A stretch of 64,000 bases of DNA from Tabrizicola_A aquatica (GCA_965194375.1 CBDAEL010000002.1), one strand, 5' to 3'; positions 50,256 to 58,041 are shown, numbered from the stretch's first letter. Notes: generated from the letters alone by a model not told the origin. Numbers and translations: made by a program.

Positions 50256-50735
50256 TCAGACCTGAACGGTTTCAACCGTCTTGCCTTCGATGGCCGGGGT
50301 CTCGGCGGTGCCAAGGCGGCTGATCTCAATCCGGCGGGGCTTCATCGCCTCGGGGACTTCGCGCAAGAGATCAATGTGCAACATGCCATGCTCATGCACA
50401 GCACCCGACACTTTCACATGATCGGCCAGCGCAAAGCGGCGCTCAAAGGCGCGGGTGGCGATGCCGCGGTGAAGATAGGTTTTCTCACCCGTCTCGGGGG
50501 CCTTACGGGCCGTCACGACAAGGCCGGCATCCTTAACCTCAACCGACAACTCATCGGGGGTAAAGCCCGCGACTGCGATCGAGATGCGATAGGTGTCTTC
50601 CGCAGTTTTTTCGATGTTGTAGGGCGGGTAGGTGGGCTGGGCCACATCGGCGGTCAGCGCACGGTCCATCAGGTCGGCAATCCGGTCAAAGCCGACGGTT
50701 GCACGGTACAGGGGGGCAAAATCAAAGCTACGCAT
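50256..50735 (-). CDS. Small heat-shock protein (Hsp20, IbpA-type)
   Basis: 159 aa from the ATG at 50735, placed 6 bp after AGGAGG. The longer frame to 50948 is rejected: it runs through the promoter and thermometer. Alpha-crystallin domain at about 35-130: PPYNIEKTAEDTYRISIAVAG (N-terminal edge), GFTPDELSVEVKDAGLVV, ATRAFERRFALADHV and LHIDLLREVPEAMKPR near the end. Holding chaperone that binds unfolding proteins. A sigma32-like promoter and a ROSE-like leader stand upstream, so heat control at both transcription and translation is likely. Confidence 0.95.
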   Translation of the reverse strand: MRSFDFAPLYRATVGFDRIADLMDRALTADVAQPTYPPYNIEKTAEDTYRISIAVAGFTPDELSVEVKDAGLVVTARKAPETGEKTYLHRGIATRAFERRFALADHVKVSGAVHEHGMLHIDLLREVPEAMKPRRIEISRLGTAETPAIEGKTVETVQV

Positions 50736-50739
50736 GGTC

Positions 50740-50789
50740 ATCCTCCTAGAGCGATGTTCAAAGCGTCCGCCCCGAAACCGGGCACGGAC
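50740..50789 (-). promoter_or_regulatory. Candidate ROSE-like RNA thermometer in the hsp20 leader
   Basis: Two hairpins on the minus strand. The 5' one is GTCCG...CGGAC enclosing CCCG-GTTT-CGGG (50789-50765). The 3' one is ATCGCTC-TAG-GAGGAT (50755-50740): it buries the AGGAGG ribosome site in six pairs with one bulged G. The anti-SD strand reads TCGCT, the UYGCU consensus of ROSE elements, which control alphaproteobacterial small heat-shock genes. Melting would free the ribosome site for the start codon at 50735. The leader is about 88 nt long if the promoter is as proposed. Confidence 0.65.
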
Positions 50790-50830
50790 AGATGCATTGC
50801 CCCGGCCCATCATGGCACCGGGGACATTGC

Positions 50831-50861
50831 AGATGTGGGAAGGGGTTTGGCGGGTTTCAAG
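50831..50861 (-). promoter_or_regulatory. Sigma32 (RpoH)-type promoter of hsp20
   Basis: Minus strand -35 CTTGAAA (50861-50855), 15-bp spacer, -10 CCCACATCT (50839-50831). It matches the CTTGAAA / CCCCATnT heat-shock form with one or two mismatches. The predicted start near 50823 gives an 88-nt leader ending in the thermometer hairpin. Confidence 0.6.
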
Positions 50862-50963
50862 AGGGGCCAAGACCCCTTGGCCTAAGCCGGATGCGCCATG
50901 GCCAGCCGACCCTTTGCTCGGGATCGGCTGGCCATGCTTGGGTGTCAAAGCGGCTGCTTTGGG

Positions 50964-51599
50964 TCAGCGGACGATATACACCACCCGGCGGGTTGCGCGT
51001 TCAATCAGGACGGGCAGGCCGTTGATATAGGCATAGTAATAGTCGCTGTCGGGAACTTCGGTAAGGATAACAGGTTCAGGAACACCCGCGCCCACGACGA
51101 CTTCGCCATCCAGATAGATGGGGTCAAGCGGGTTGCTGCGCACATAGGTCGTGATGGTCTCGGGCGGGGTGACCGCGGCTGCGGTTGACGCGCCGATGGC
51201 CGCGCCCACAAGGGCCCCGACCGGACCGCCGACAACGGCACCTGCCACCGCTCCGGCCACGCCACCGCCAACGGCGGCATCTGCGGTTTCGTCATAGGTG
51301 ATGGTCTGGACCGCCAGCCGTTCGCGGTGCACCACGATTGGCTGTTCGACCATGGCCGTCAGATAATCGCCCGAGGCCCAGCCGCTGACCCCGTCATAGG
51401 TGACGCGGCACCAATTGGCAGCTTCAAGGCAACCGTCGACCATTACGCTTTGCGTGGCCGGAATCACGGACACAATGGGATAGGTGGTGTTCGGGCCAGC
51501 CCGGAGGTTGAGATCGGTCCAAGCGGTTGCCGGGGTTTCTGCTTAGGCGGAGGTGGCAAGCACCAGACAGGCGGTGGTGCAACCTAGGATGTATTTCAT
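50964..51599 (-). pseudogene. SH3-domain/DUF1236 exported protein, disrupted by a stop codon in the signal peptide
   Basis: The frame from the ATG at 51599 reads MKYILGCTTACLVLATSA, then TAA (51545-51543), then continues open to 50964 without another stop: AETPATAWTDLNLRAGPNTT begins the mature protein right after the stop. The rest has a bacterial SH3 domain (LNLRAGPNTTYPIVSVI, WCRVTYDGVSGWASGDYL), a glycine-zipper (GVAGAVAGAVVGGPVGALVG), and a C-terminal DUF1236-like part ending VLIERATRRVVYIVR. The only in-frame downstream ATG (51473) would remove the signal peptide and half the SH3 domain. A recent nonsense mutation, sequencing error or rare readthrough are the options. Confidence 0.75.
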
Positions 51600-51767
51600 G
51601 GTCATCTGAATGTCCTTTTCTGACCCGTGCCCGCATTTGGGGGCACCAAAACGCATGGCCAGACGGGGCTTGCCCGCCTTGTGGCGTTTGTGGTGTGCGG
51701 GGTTGGGCCTTGGGGTGAGCAGCGTTTCGGGCCCCGGTTTTTGTGATACCCGAATGCGCTGCAACCT

Positions 51768-51787
51768 TTGCTGATGCACATCAGCAA
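51768..51787. promoter_or_regulatory. Perfect 9-bp dyad upstream of the DUF1236 pseudogene
   Basis: TTGCTGATG-CA-CATCAGCAA, nine perfect pairs around two bases. It lies 169 bp upstream of the pseudogene start and 82 bp after the stop of the protease gene (same strand). With the tiny 2-bp centre it looks more like a protein-binding operator than a terminator stem. Confidence 0.45.
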
Positions 51788-51849
51788 GCAGGCGCTTTCT
51801 TGGGGCAGGTGCGAAACCGGTCTGGCTGGAGGGCGCAGGTGTGTTTGCG

Positions 51850-52665
51850 CTAGGGCGTCACAAACTTGGCCCCACTGGCCTGACCGCCCGACAAGACGCG
51901 CACCTTGGCGGACCCCAAGGTGGAGCCGTTCGACTTGGCCAATTCGGCCTGCAGAACATCCAGCGTATGGGTCAGGACCGACCCAAGCGCCACGCGCTGG
52001 CCTTCGACATCTGCCTTGGCCGAGACGACCGACACGATCTTCATCTGCCCGTCGCGCAGGGCAAAGATCGGTGCGCCGGACGATCCGAAATCGACGTCAC
52101 AGGAAAACACGACGATCTCGGGGGCGCGGTCAAGGACGTGACAGGTTTCCTGCAGGCTTGGCGCCTCCGCGCGGTCTTGGGCATAGGACACCACGCCGAC
52201 GGTATCGCCGCGGCCGGGGCGCACATCGGTTGCAAAGGGGGTGATCTGCGGCAGGCGGATCGGCTGATCCAGCGCGATCAGCGCCAGATCGAAGGCCACC
52301 CGGTCTAGGCTTTCGGCCCCGGAATAGATGTAATCGGGATGCGGGACCGAGGTGCGCACGCCACGATACGCCTCAGCCCGGCCATTGCGCCAACCGGCAA
52401 GGAATTCGATATCGCGATCATCAATCCGCGCGCCAGTGTCCTTGTCATAAAGACAATGCGCCGCGGTCAGCACCAGATCAGGGGCGATCAGCGCGCCCGT
52501 GCAAAACCCACGCGCGCCAAGGTTCAACCGTCCCACCGCCTGCCAGTCTTGCCCGGCATCCGAGGTTTCAAGGCTGATCAGGCGGCTTTCCTCGGCCCGA
52601 ACGGGACACGCAAGGCCGACAAGCAGGGCAATGAAAAGGGCAGCGCGCATCGGGAACTTTTTCAA
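51850..52665 (-). CDS. Secreted trypsin-like serine protease
   Basis: 271 aa, signal peptide MRAALFIALLVGLACPVRAE (two possible start ATGs, 52665 and five codons later). Chymotrypsin-fold triad: His in LTAAHCLYD, Asp in FDLALIALD, Ser in CDVDFGSSGAPIFAL. The usual GDSGGP is GSSGAP, seen in V8/glutamyl-endopeptidase-like relatives. The strand-linking cysteines GFCTGAL...AHC and ETCHVL...FSC look paired. Likely secreted or periplasmic protease, target unknown. The next gene on the strand is the disrupted SH3/DUF1236 gene. Confidence 0.85.
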   Translation of the reverse strand: MKKFPMRAALFIALLVGLACPVRAEESRLISLETSDAGQDWQAVGRLNLGARGFCTGALIAPDLVLTAAHCLYDKDTGARIDDRDIEFLAGWRNGRAEAYRGVRTSVPHPDYIYSGAESLDRVAFDLALIALDQPIRLPQITPFATDVRPGRGDTVGVVSYAQDRAEAPSLQETCHVLDRAPEIVVFSCDVDFGSSGAPIFALRDGQMKIVSVVSAKADVEGQRVALGSVLTHTLDVLQAELAKSNGSTLGSAKVRVLSGGQASGAKFVTP

Positions 52666-52728
52666 TGAATTCAGTCAAGTTTTTAGGCGGTCAATATGTC
52701 AAATCTTGGGCGGCTTGGCCGCCGCAGG

Positions 52729-53283
52729 TCAGGCCCGGCCAGAGGTTGGCGACAGGCTGATGGGGTCAATCCCCATGCCGCGCAGCGCCCCGGTCCATTT
52801 GGCGCTGTCATCCTCGGCAAAGACCAAGGCGGCATCCGCTTCGGCGGTCAGCCAGTCATTGCGGGCAATCTCGGCCTCCAGCTGACCCGGCCCCCAGCCC
52901 GAATAGCCCAAGGCCAGAAGCGCGCGGTGCGGGCCGGTGCCACGAGCTAGCGCCTCCAGCACGTCCAGCGTCGCCGTCATGCCATAGCCGCCCTCGATCT
53001 TCATGGTCGCCGCGCCGCCACGATAATCGCGGCTGTGCAGGACAAAACCGCGCCCGCGTTCGACCGGGCCGCCGAAATGCACCGCGATGTCGCGGCCTTC
53101 GGGGGCGCGGGGAATCTTCAGGTGGTCCAAGAGGCCGCCAAAGGTGACCTCTTCCACGCGCTTGTTCACGATGAGGCCCATCGCACCCTCATCCGAATGG
53201 GCGCAGATCAGGATGACGCTTCTTTCAAAGCGCGGGTCGCCCATGCCGGGCATGGCCACAAGGAACTTGCCGGTCAGTTGCAT
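52729..53283 (-). CDS. YqgE/AlgH family protein
   Basis: 184 aa from the ATG at 53283 (the 83-residue upstream extension is not supported). Phrases typical of UPF0301: LTGKFLVAMPGMGDPRFERSVI, HSDEGAMGLIVNKR, VHFGGPVERGRGFVLHS and LLALGYSGWGPGQLEAEI. AlgH of Pseudomonas affects alginate and stress traits; the biochemical role is unknown. Divergent from the DsbD-like gene. Confidence 0.93.
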   Translation of the reverse strand: MQLTGKFLVAMPGMGDPRFERSVILICAHSDEGAMGLIVNKRVEEVTFGGLLDHLKIPRAPEGRDIAVHFGGPVERGRGFVLHSRDYRGGAATMKIEGGYGMTATLDVLEALARGTGPHRALLALGYSGWGPGQLEAEIARNDWLTAEADAALVFAEDDSAKWTGALRGMGIDPISLSPTSGRA

Positions 53284-53412
53284 CGATTCGACACCCAAAG
53301 CCCACCGCACGACTGTGGGCCTGCGGCGCAGTGGTCTCAAGTGCCAGTTTGTTGCATAGGGCTGACCGGAACGTGATTTCCAATATGGGCGGGCTTGCCT
53401 AAATAAGGTGGT

Positions 53413-54207
53413 ATGAAAACCGCCACCCTTTTCCTTGCCGCGACCATTGCCCTGCCAGCCCATGGCATGACGCAGGATGAACTGTTGCAGGCCAACCTTT
53501 TGCCGGGTTGGCGGATGGACAGTGGGCATCACATGGCCGGGCTGTCCTTGGCGCTTGCGCCGGGGTGGAAGACCTATTGGCGCAGCCCCGGCGAGGCGGG
53601 AATTCCGCCGGAATTCGATTGGTCAGGGTCGCAGAACGTGAAAGCGGTCTATGTGCATTGGCCAAGCCCGGTGGTGTTTCACACCAACGGCATGCAAACC
53701 GTGGGCTATGATGGCGGCGTGATCCTGCCGCTGGAGGTGGTGCCAGAGGTGCCGGGCCAGCCGGTGGTTTTGCGCGCGCGCGTCGGTATGGGCATTTGCA
53801 AAGACATCTGCATGCCCGCCGAGGTGTTGGTTGCGGCTGATCTGGTGGCGCCGGGCGCTGATCCGGGCGGCATTCGCACCGCGCTGAAGGCCCAGCCAGC
53901 GAGTGCGGCGCAGGCTGGGGTGGGCCGTGTCACCTGCGCGGTCGAGCCGATCGCCGACGGGCTACGCCTGACCGCAACGGTCGAGATTGCGGCGCAAAGC
54001 GGCGAAGAGGCGGTGGTGATGGAGCCTGCCGACCGGTCCATCTGGGTGGGTGAGGCGGTGACCTCACGTCAAGGCGGCACCCTGACCTCGGTGGCCGAGA
54101 TGGTGGCCGCGACCGGCGCACCCTTTGCGCTGGACCGCTCAGGGCTGCGGCTCACGGTCTTGGGTGGCGCACGTGCCGTTCAGATTGAGGGTTGCCCCGC
54201 GCCGTAA
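53413..54207 (+). CDS. Exported DsbD N-domain-like protein
   Basis: 264 aa with a signal peptide (MKTATLFLAATIALPAHGMT). The mature part resembles the DsbD alpha (N-terminal) domain: LALAPGWKTYWRSPGEAGIPPEFDWSG-like beta strands (quoted in part), GYDGGVILPLEV and a redox pair in MGICKDICMPAEV. Unlike full DsbD it lacks the membrane and thioredoxin domains, so it probably receives electrons from a separate CcdA-type partner. Stand-alone DsbD-alpha proteins are frequent in Rhodobacterales. The stop codon lies inside the loop of a GTAA hairpin. Confidence 0.8.
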   Translation: MKTATLFLAATIALPAHGMTQDELLQANLLPGWRMDSGHHMAGLSLALAPGWKTYWRSPGEAGIPPEFDWSGSQNVKAVYVHWPSPVVFHTNGMQTVGYDGGVILPLEVVPEVPGQPVVLRARVGMGICKDICMPAEVLVAADLVAPGADPGGIRTALKAQPASAAQAGVGRVTCAVEPIADGLRLTATVEIAAQSGEEAVVMEPADRSIWVGEAVTSRQGGTLTSVAEMVAATGAPFALDRSGLRLTVLGGARAVQIEGCPAP

Positions 54208-54237
54208 GGCGCAAGGAGGGGTAGCGCCGTAAGGCGC
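54199..54237. terminator. Tandem GTAA-loop hairpins between convergent genes
   Basis: GCGCC-GTAA-GGCGC occurs at 54199-54212 and again at 54224-54237. The first contains the stop codon TAA of the DsbD-like gene in its GNRA loop. They stand between that gene and the convergent glycosylase gene. Without T-runs they are weak terminators but can block or stabilise 3' ends on both strands. Confidence 0.5.
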
Positions 54238-54261
54238 AGAGATCGTCCCTGCTCCAAGGGT

Positions 54262-55077
54262 TTAGTTCTTCGCCCTGATCCGCGATTGCAGCGACAAAAG
54301 ATCCGCCCAAGCCTCACGTTTCGCAATCGGATTGCGTAAGAGATAGGCCGGGTGGACCATGGGCAGCATGGGCCTGTCCAAGGCCGAGGTCCAGGTGCCA
54401 CGGGCGCGCATCACGCCCTTTTGCCCGGTCAGCGCGTAAAGCGGCGTATTGCCCATAACCACGATCACCCGGGGGTTCATCAACGCGATATGGCGCTCGA
54501 CAAAGGGGCGCATCATGGCGATTTCGGCAGGTTCGGGGTCACGGTTGCCGGGCGGACGCCACGGCAGAACGTTGGTGATATAGATCGCGCGCTCAGGCTC
54601 AGCCGCACCTCGCGACAGGCCGATGGCGGCAAACATCCGGTCCAGAAGCTGGCCCGCAGCGCCGACAAAGGGGCGGCCTTCGATATCCTCATCCCGGCCC
54701 GGTGCCTCGCCCAAGATCAGCACATGGGCCTCAGGGTTGCCATCGGCAAAGACCGTGTTTCGCGCGCCCTTTTTCAGATCGCAAAGATCAAAACCCGCAA
54801 TGATCTCGCGCAGTTCGGGCAAAGATGTGGCGCGCGCCGCCGCGACGCGAGCCGCTTCGACGGCATCCACTTGCGGTTGGACAGGTGCAGGGGCCGGGGC
54901 GGCACGAGGGGCCGCAGCCACCGTGGCCACCGCCGCAGGCGCGCGCGTCGTTTCGGGCAGGTCATAGCGGTTGACCGGGGCTTCGCTGATGACCTCATCA
55001 ACGCCAATCTCGACATGCCAGGCCAATGCCGCCAGACTTGCGTGCCAATCGCCTGCAATGTCGTCTCTGATTCCCAT
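54262..55077 (-). CDS. Uracil-DNA glycosylase, family-4-like, lacking Fe-S cysteines
   Basis: 271 aa. C-terminal two thirds is a UDG of the family 4/5 type: motif 1 LILGEAPGRDEDIEGRPFVG, YITNVLPWRPPGNRDPEPAE, and motif 2 MVHPAYLLRNP. Family 4 enzymes hold a 4Fe-4S cluster with four Cys; here the region FDLCDLKKGARN keeps only one, and the sites in NVLPWRPPG and RPFVERH, Cys in typical members, are Trp and Arg/Phe. A long Ala/Pro-rich linker (about 45-85) joins a small N-terminal helix. It removes uracil from DNA; the missing cluster is typical of an alphaproteobacterial subgroup. Confidence 0.82.
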   Translation of the reverse strand: MGIRDDIAGDWHASLAALAWHVEIGVDEVISEAPVNRYDLPETTRAPAAVATVAAAPRAAPAPAPVQPQVDAVEAARVAAARATSLPELREIIAGFDLCDLKKGARNTVFADGNPEAHVLILGEAPGRDEDIEGRPFVGAAGQLLDRMFAAIGLSRGAAEPERAIYITNVLPWRPPGNRDPEPAEIAMMRPFVERHIALMNPRVIVVMGNTPLYALTGQKGVMRARGTWTSALDRPMLPMVHPAYLLRNPIAKREAWADLLSLQSRIRAKN

Positions 55078-55176
55078 GCCCAGACCCTAGGCCGGGGGGC
55101 GTTTTCCCACAACCCGGCTTGCCGCCTGCCCATGGGCTTTCTATAAGCCGGGCAACACATGCCTTGGGGGATGCCA

Positions 55177-56142
55177 ATGACCACCTTCCGCGCCCGTCAT
55201 CTTCTTGGCATCGAGCAGTTGTCCCCCGCCGAAATCACCACGGTTCTGGATCTCGCCGATCGCTATGTCGATCTGAACCGCCGCACCGTCAAACAATCTG
55301 ACGCTTTGGCCGGTCTGACGCAGATCAACATGTTCTTTGAAAACTCCACCCGCACGCAGGCCAGTTTTGAACTGGCGGGCAAGCGGCTGGGGGCGGATGT
55401 GATGAACATGTCGGTGGCCTCCTCCTCGGTGAAAAAGGGCGAGACGCTGATTGATACCGCCATGACGCTTAACGCGATGCACCCCGATCTTTTGGTGGTG
55501 CGGCACGGGGCGTCGGGCGCGGTCAACCTTCTGGCGCAGAAGGTGGATTGCGCGGTTCTGAATGCGGGCGATGGGCGGCACGAACACCCGACGCAGGCGC
55601 TTTTGGATGCCCTGACCATCCGTCGGGCAAAGGGCCGCATCCAGCGGCTGACCGTGGCAATCTGTGGCGATATCGCCCACAGCCGCGTGGCGCGCTCGAA
55701 CCTGATCCTTCTGAACAAGATGGAAAACCGCATCCGCCTGATCGCGCCGCCCACCCTGATGCCCGCTGGTGTGGGCGAGTTTGGCTGCGAGCTTTACGAC
55801 GACATGCGCGCAGGGCTGGAAGGCGCGGATGTGGTGATGATGCTGCGCCTTCAGAAGGAACGCATGGACGGCGGGTTCATCCCGTCCGAACGCGAGTATT
55901 ACCACCGCTATGGGCTGGACGCTGAAAAGCTGTCCTTCGCCAAGCCCGATGCGATCGTGATGCATCCGGGGCCAATGAACCGGGGGGTCGAGATTGACGG
56001 CGAGATTGCCGACGACATCAACCGCAGCGTCATTCAAGAGCAGGTCGAGATGGGCGTGGCCGTGCGCATGGCCTGCATGGACCTTCTGGCACGCAACCTG
56101 AGGGCCGAGCGTGGCGCCAAGGCCGCCGGGGTGATGGTGTGA
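55177..56142 (+). CDS. pyrB: Aspartate carbamoyltransferase, catalytic chain
   Basis: 321 aa from the ATG at 55177 (GGGGGA 7 bp upstream; two ATGs further upstream are in frame). FENSTRTQASFELAGKRLG (carbamoyl-phosphate site), VVRHGASGAVNLL, DGRHEHPTQALLD, and HPGPMNRGVEID are all intact. No regulatory chain pyrI. Such PyrB often needs a PyrC-like partner; one follows in this operon. Together they start pyrimidine synthesis. Confidence 0.96.
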   Translation: MTTFRARHLLGIEQLSPAEITTVLDLADRYVDLNRRTVKQSDALAGLTQINMFFENSTRTQASFELAGKRLGADVMNMSVASSSVKKGETLIDTAMTLNAMHPDLLVVRHGASGAVNLLAQKVDCAVLNAGDGRHEHPTQALLDALTIRRAKGRIQRLTVAICGDIAHSRVARSNLILLNKMENRIRLIAPPTLMPAGVGEFGCELYDDMRAGLEGADVVMMLRLQKERMDGGFIPSEREYYHRYGLDAEKLSFAKPDAIVMHPGPMNRGVEIDGEIADDINRSVIQEQVEMGVAVRMACMDLLARNLRAERGAKAAGVMV

Positions 56143-56154
56143 GGGGGCGGCGCA

Positions 56155-56607
56155 ATGGCTGAGATCACCCGTGATCCAATCCTTGGCCGCGAGGTCCATC
56201 TGGACCAAGATGAGACGCTGATTGCCGTGTTCCGTGCCGATCCGGCTGGCTATTGGCGCAGCCATGTCATCATGGCGCTGGTGGCGGGTGTGATTGCCGG
56301 CGCGGCGCTGGTCTACGGCGGCAACACGGCCCCTTGGGTCGGCCCTGTGGCGGCCGTGCTGGCCATCGGCCTGCGCGCGGCCTACCTCAGATCCGAAGCC
56401 TTGGCCGAGGACTGGAAGCTGACAAACCGGCGGCTGATTGGGCCGGGTGGGCGGATTGTGCCGCTGTCGTCCCTCAAGCTGGCGCGTCCTTTTTTGGGCG
56501 CGGTGCAGCTCGTGACACAAGGCGGCGACAAGCATCTTATCAAGTATCAGGCAAATCCTGCGGCGACCGTCGCGGCGATTGAGCAGGCGAAGGCAGGCAA
56601 AAGATGA
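56155..56607 (+). CDS. Membrane protein with PH-like domain, unknown function
   Basis: 150 aa. After a soluble N-terminus (REVHLDQDETLIAVFRADP) two close hydrophobic segments at about 40-80, then EDWKLTNRRLIGPGGRIVPLSSLKLA, which resembles the bacterial PH domain (YdbT/YdbS type), and a Lys-rich end. It lies 12 bp after pyrB and its stop overlaps the ATG of a 39-aa gene, so it belongs to the pyr operon. Role unknown. Confidence 0.7.
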   Translation: MAEITRDPILGREVHLDQDETLIAVFRADPAGYWRSHVIMALVAGVIAGAALVYGGNTAPWVGPVAAVLAIGLRAAYLRSEALAEDWKLTNRRLIGPGGRIVPLSSLKLARPFLGAVQLVTQGGDKHLIKYQANPAATVAAIEQAKAGKR

Positions 56608-56723
56608 CCCCCGATCCAGACCGCAAACCAACCAAACAAGAAATGCGCGCGGGCGGCATGGTGGCCACCGCTGTGCTGGTGTTTCTGGGGCTGTTCACCC
56701 TTGCCGTTGTGTGGATGAGTTGA
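56604..56723 (+). CDS. 39-aa single-helix membrane peptide in the pyr operon
   Basis: ATG overlaps the upstream stop (ATGA, 56604-56607). A polar, basic start (MTPDPDRKPTKQEMRAGG) is followed by one helix (MVATAVLVFLGLFTLAVVWM) and a stop. Too short for many gene finders but coupled and well composed. No known family; the consistent position between pyrB and pyrC' suggests a conserved role, which would need comparison with relatives. Confidence 0.6.
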   Translation: MTPDPDRKPTKQEMRAGGMVATAVLVFLGLFTLAVVWMS

Positions 56724-56772
56724 CCGATGATCCTGATTTCCGCCTCTCAGCGACCTTCCGGAAGGGCCTGAT

Positions 56773-58041
56773 ATGATCCTGCAGTTCGAAAACGCCCGCC
56801 TGATCGACCCCGAGGCTGGGGTCGAGGCCCTTGGGTCACTCACCGTTGAGGGCGGGCAAATCGTGGCCCGCGATGCCGCGGCACCAAAAGGGGCTAGGCT
56901 GATCGACTGCGGCGGCCAATGCCTTGCGCCCGGCATGGTGGATTGGGGCGTCAAGATTGGCGAGCCGGGCGAGCGGCACAAGGAAAGCTTCCGCTCGGCC
57001 GGGCTTGCGGCGGCGGCGGGGGGCGTGACGACGATCATCGCCCGGCCCGATACCACCCCGGCGATCGACACCCCCGAGACGTTGGAATTCGTGACCCGCC
57101 GCGCAGGCGAGGCCCCGGTTCATATCCGCCACATGGCCGCGCTGACCAAAGGGCGCATGGGCCGCGAGATGACCGAGATCGGGTTTCTTCTGGACGCAGG
57201 CGCGATTGCGTTTTCCGATGTCTTCCATGTGGCGGAAAACACCAAGTCCCTGTCGCGGGCGATGACCTATGCTCGCTCGTTGGGCGCACTGATTGTCGGG
57301 CATCCGCAGGAACCGGGGCTGACGGCAGGCGCTTCGGCCACCTCTGGCAAGTTCGCCTCGCTGCGCGGCCTGCCCGGTGTGTCGCCCATGGCGGAACGGA
57401 TCGGGCTGGACCGCGATCTTGCGCTGGTCGAAATGACCGGCGCGCGCTGGCATGTTGATCAGGTGACCACGGCGCGCAGCCTTCCCGCGCTGACCCGCGC
57501 CAAAGAGGCGGGTCTGGATGTGACCGCGGGCATCTCCATTCACCATCTGACGCTGAACGAATTTGACGTGGGCGATTATCGCACCTTCTTCAAGTTCACA
57601 CCACCCTTGCGGTCGGAGGAGGACCGGCTGGCCATGGTGCAGGCGGTGGCCGATGGGGTGATTGATGTGATCGGCAGTTTCCACACCCCGGCGGATGAGG
57701 AATCCAAACGCCTGCCCTTTGAAGAGGCGGCCTCAGGCGCGGTGGGGCTGCAAACGCTGCTCCCGGCGGCGCTGCGGTTGTATCACGCGGGGCATCTTGA
57801 TCTGCCGATGCTGTTCCAGGCACTGGCCCTGAACCCCGCGCGGCGGCTGGGCTTGCCGCAGGGGCGGCTTGCGGTGGGTGCCCCGGCGGATCTGGTGCTC
57901 TTCAGCCCCGACACGCCCTTTGTGCTGGACCGCTTTTCGCTTTTGTCCAAATCCAAGAACACGCCCTTTGACGGCGCGCGGCTCGAGGGTAAGGTGCTGG
58001 CAACCTATGTCGCTGGCCAACAGGTATATGAGGCGCGCTGA
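56773..58041 (+). CDS. Non-catalytic dihydroorotase homologue (PyrC'-type)
   Basis: 422 aa of the type I dihydroorotase family, but active-site residues are lost. The metal motif D-x-H-x-H-L-R-E-P-G reads DWGVKIGEPG: both His and the substrate Arg are gone. The later D-H-x-P-H loop reads SFHTPADEE: the catalytic Asp and a His are missing. Other parts are kept (GGVTTIIARPDT, GHPQEPG, IHHLTLNEFD, NPARRLGLPQGRLAVGAPADLVLF). Such PyrC' proteins in Pseudomonas are scaffold subunits for PyrB and do not make dihydroorotate; active enzyme must be elsewhere. It follows the pyrB unit directly. Confidence 0.88.
   Translation: MILQFENARLIDPEAGVEALGSLTVEGGQIVARDAAAPKGARLIDCGGQCLAPGMVDWGVKIGEPGERHKESFRSAGLAAAAGGVTTIIARPDTTPAIDTPETLEFVTRRAGEAPVHIRHMAALTKGRMGREMTEIGFLLDAGAIAFSDVFHVAENTKSLSRAMTYARSLGALIVGHPQEPGLTAGASATSGKFASLRGLPGVSPMAERIGLDRDLALVEMTGARWHVDQVTTARSLPALTRAKEAGLDVTAGISIHHLTLNEFDVGDYRTFFKFTPPLRSEEDRLAMVQAVADGVIDVIGSFHTPADEESKRLPFEEAASGAVGLQTLLPAALRLYHAGHLDLPMLFQALALNPARRLGLPQGRLAVGAPADLVLFSPDTPFVLDRFSLLSKSKNTPFDGARLEGKVLATYVAGQQVYEAR

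Noticed and set aside
50736..50948. Longer 230-aa version of Hsp20
   Set aside because: The added 71 residues would be translated through the heat-shock promoter and leader hairpins; AGGAGG is right before the start at 50735.
51850..52665. Inactive protease because of GSSGAP instead of GDSGGP
   Set aside because: The catalytic Ser, His and Asp are all present, and GxSGAP-type variants occur in active V8-like relatives.
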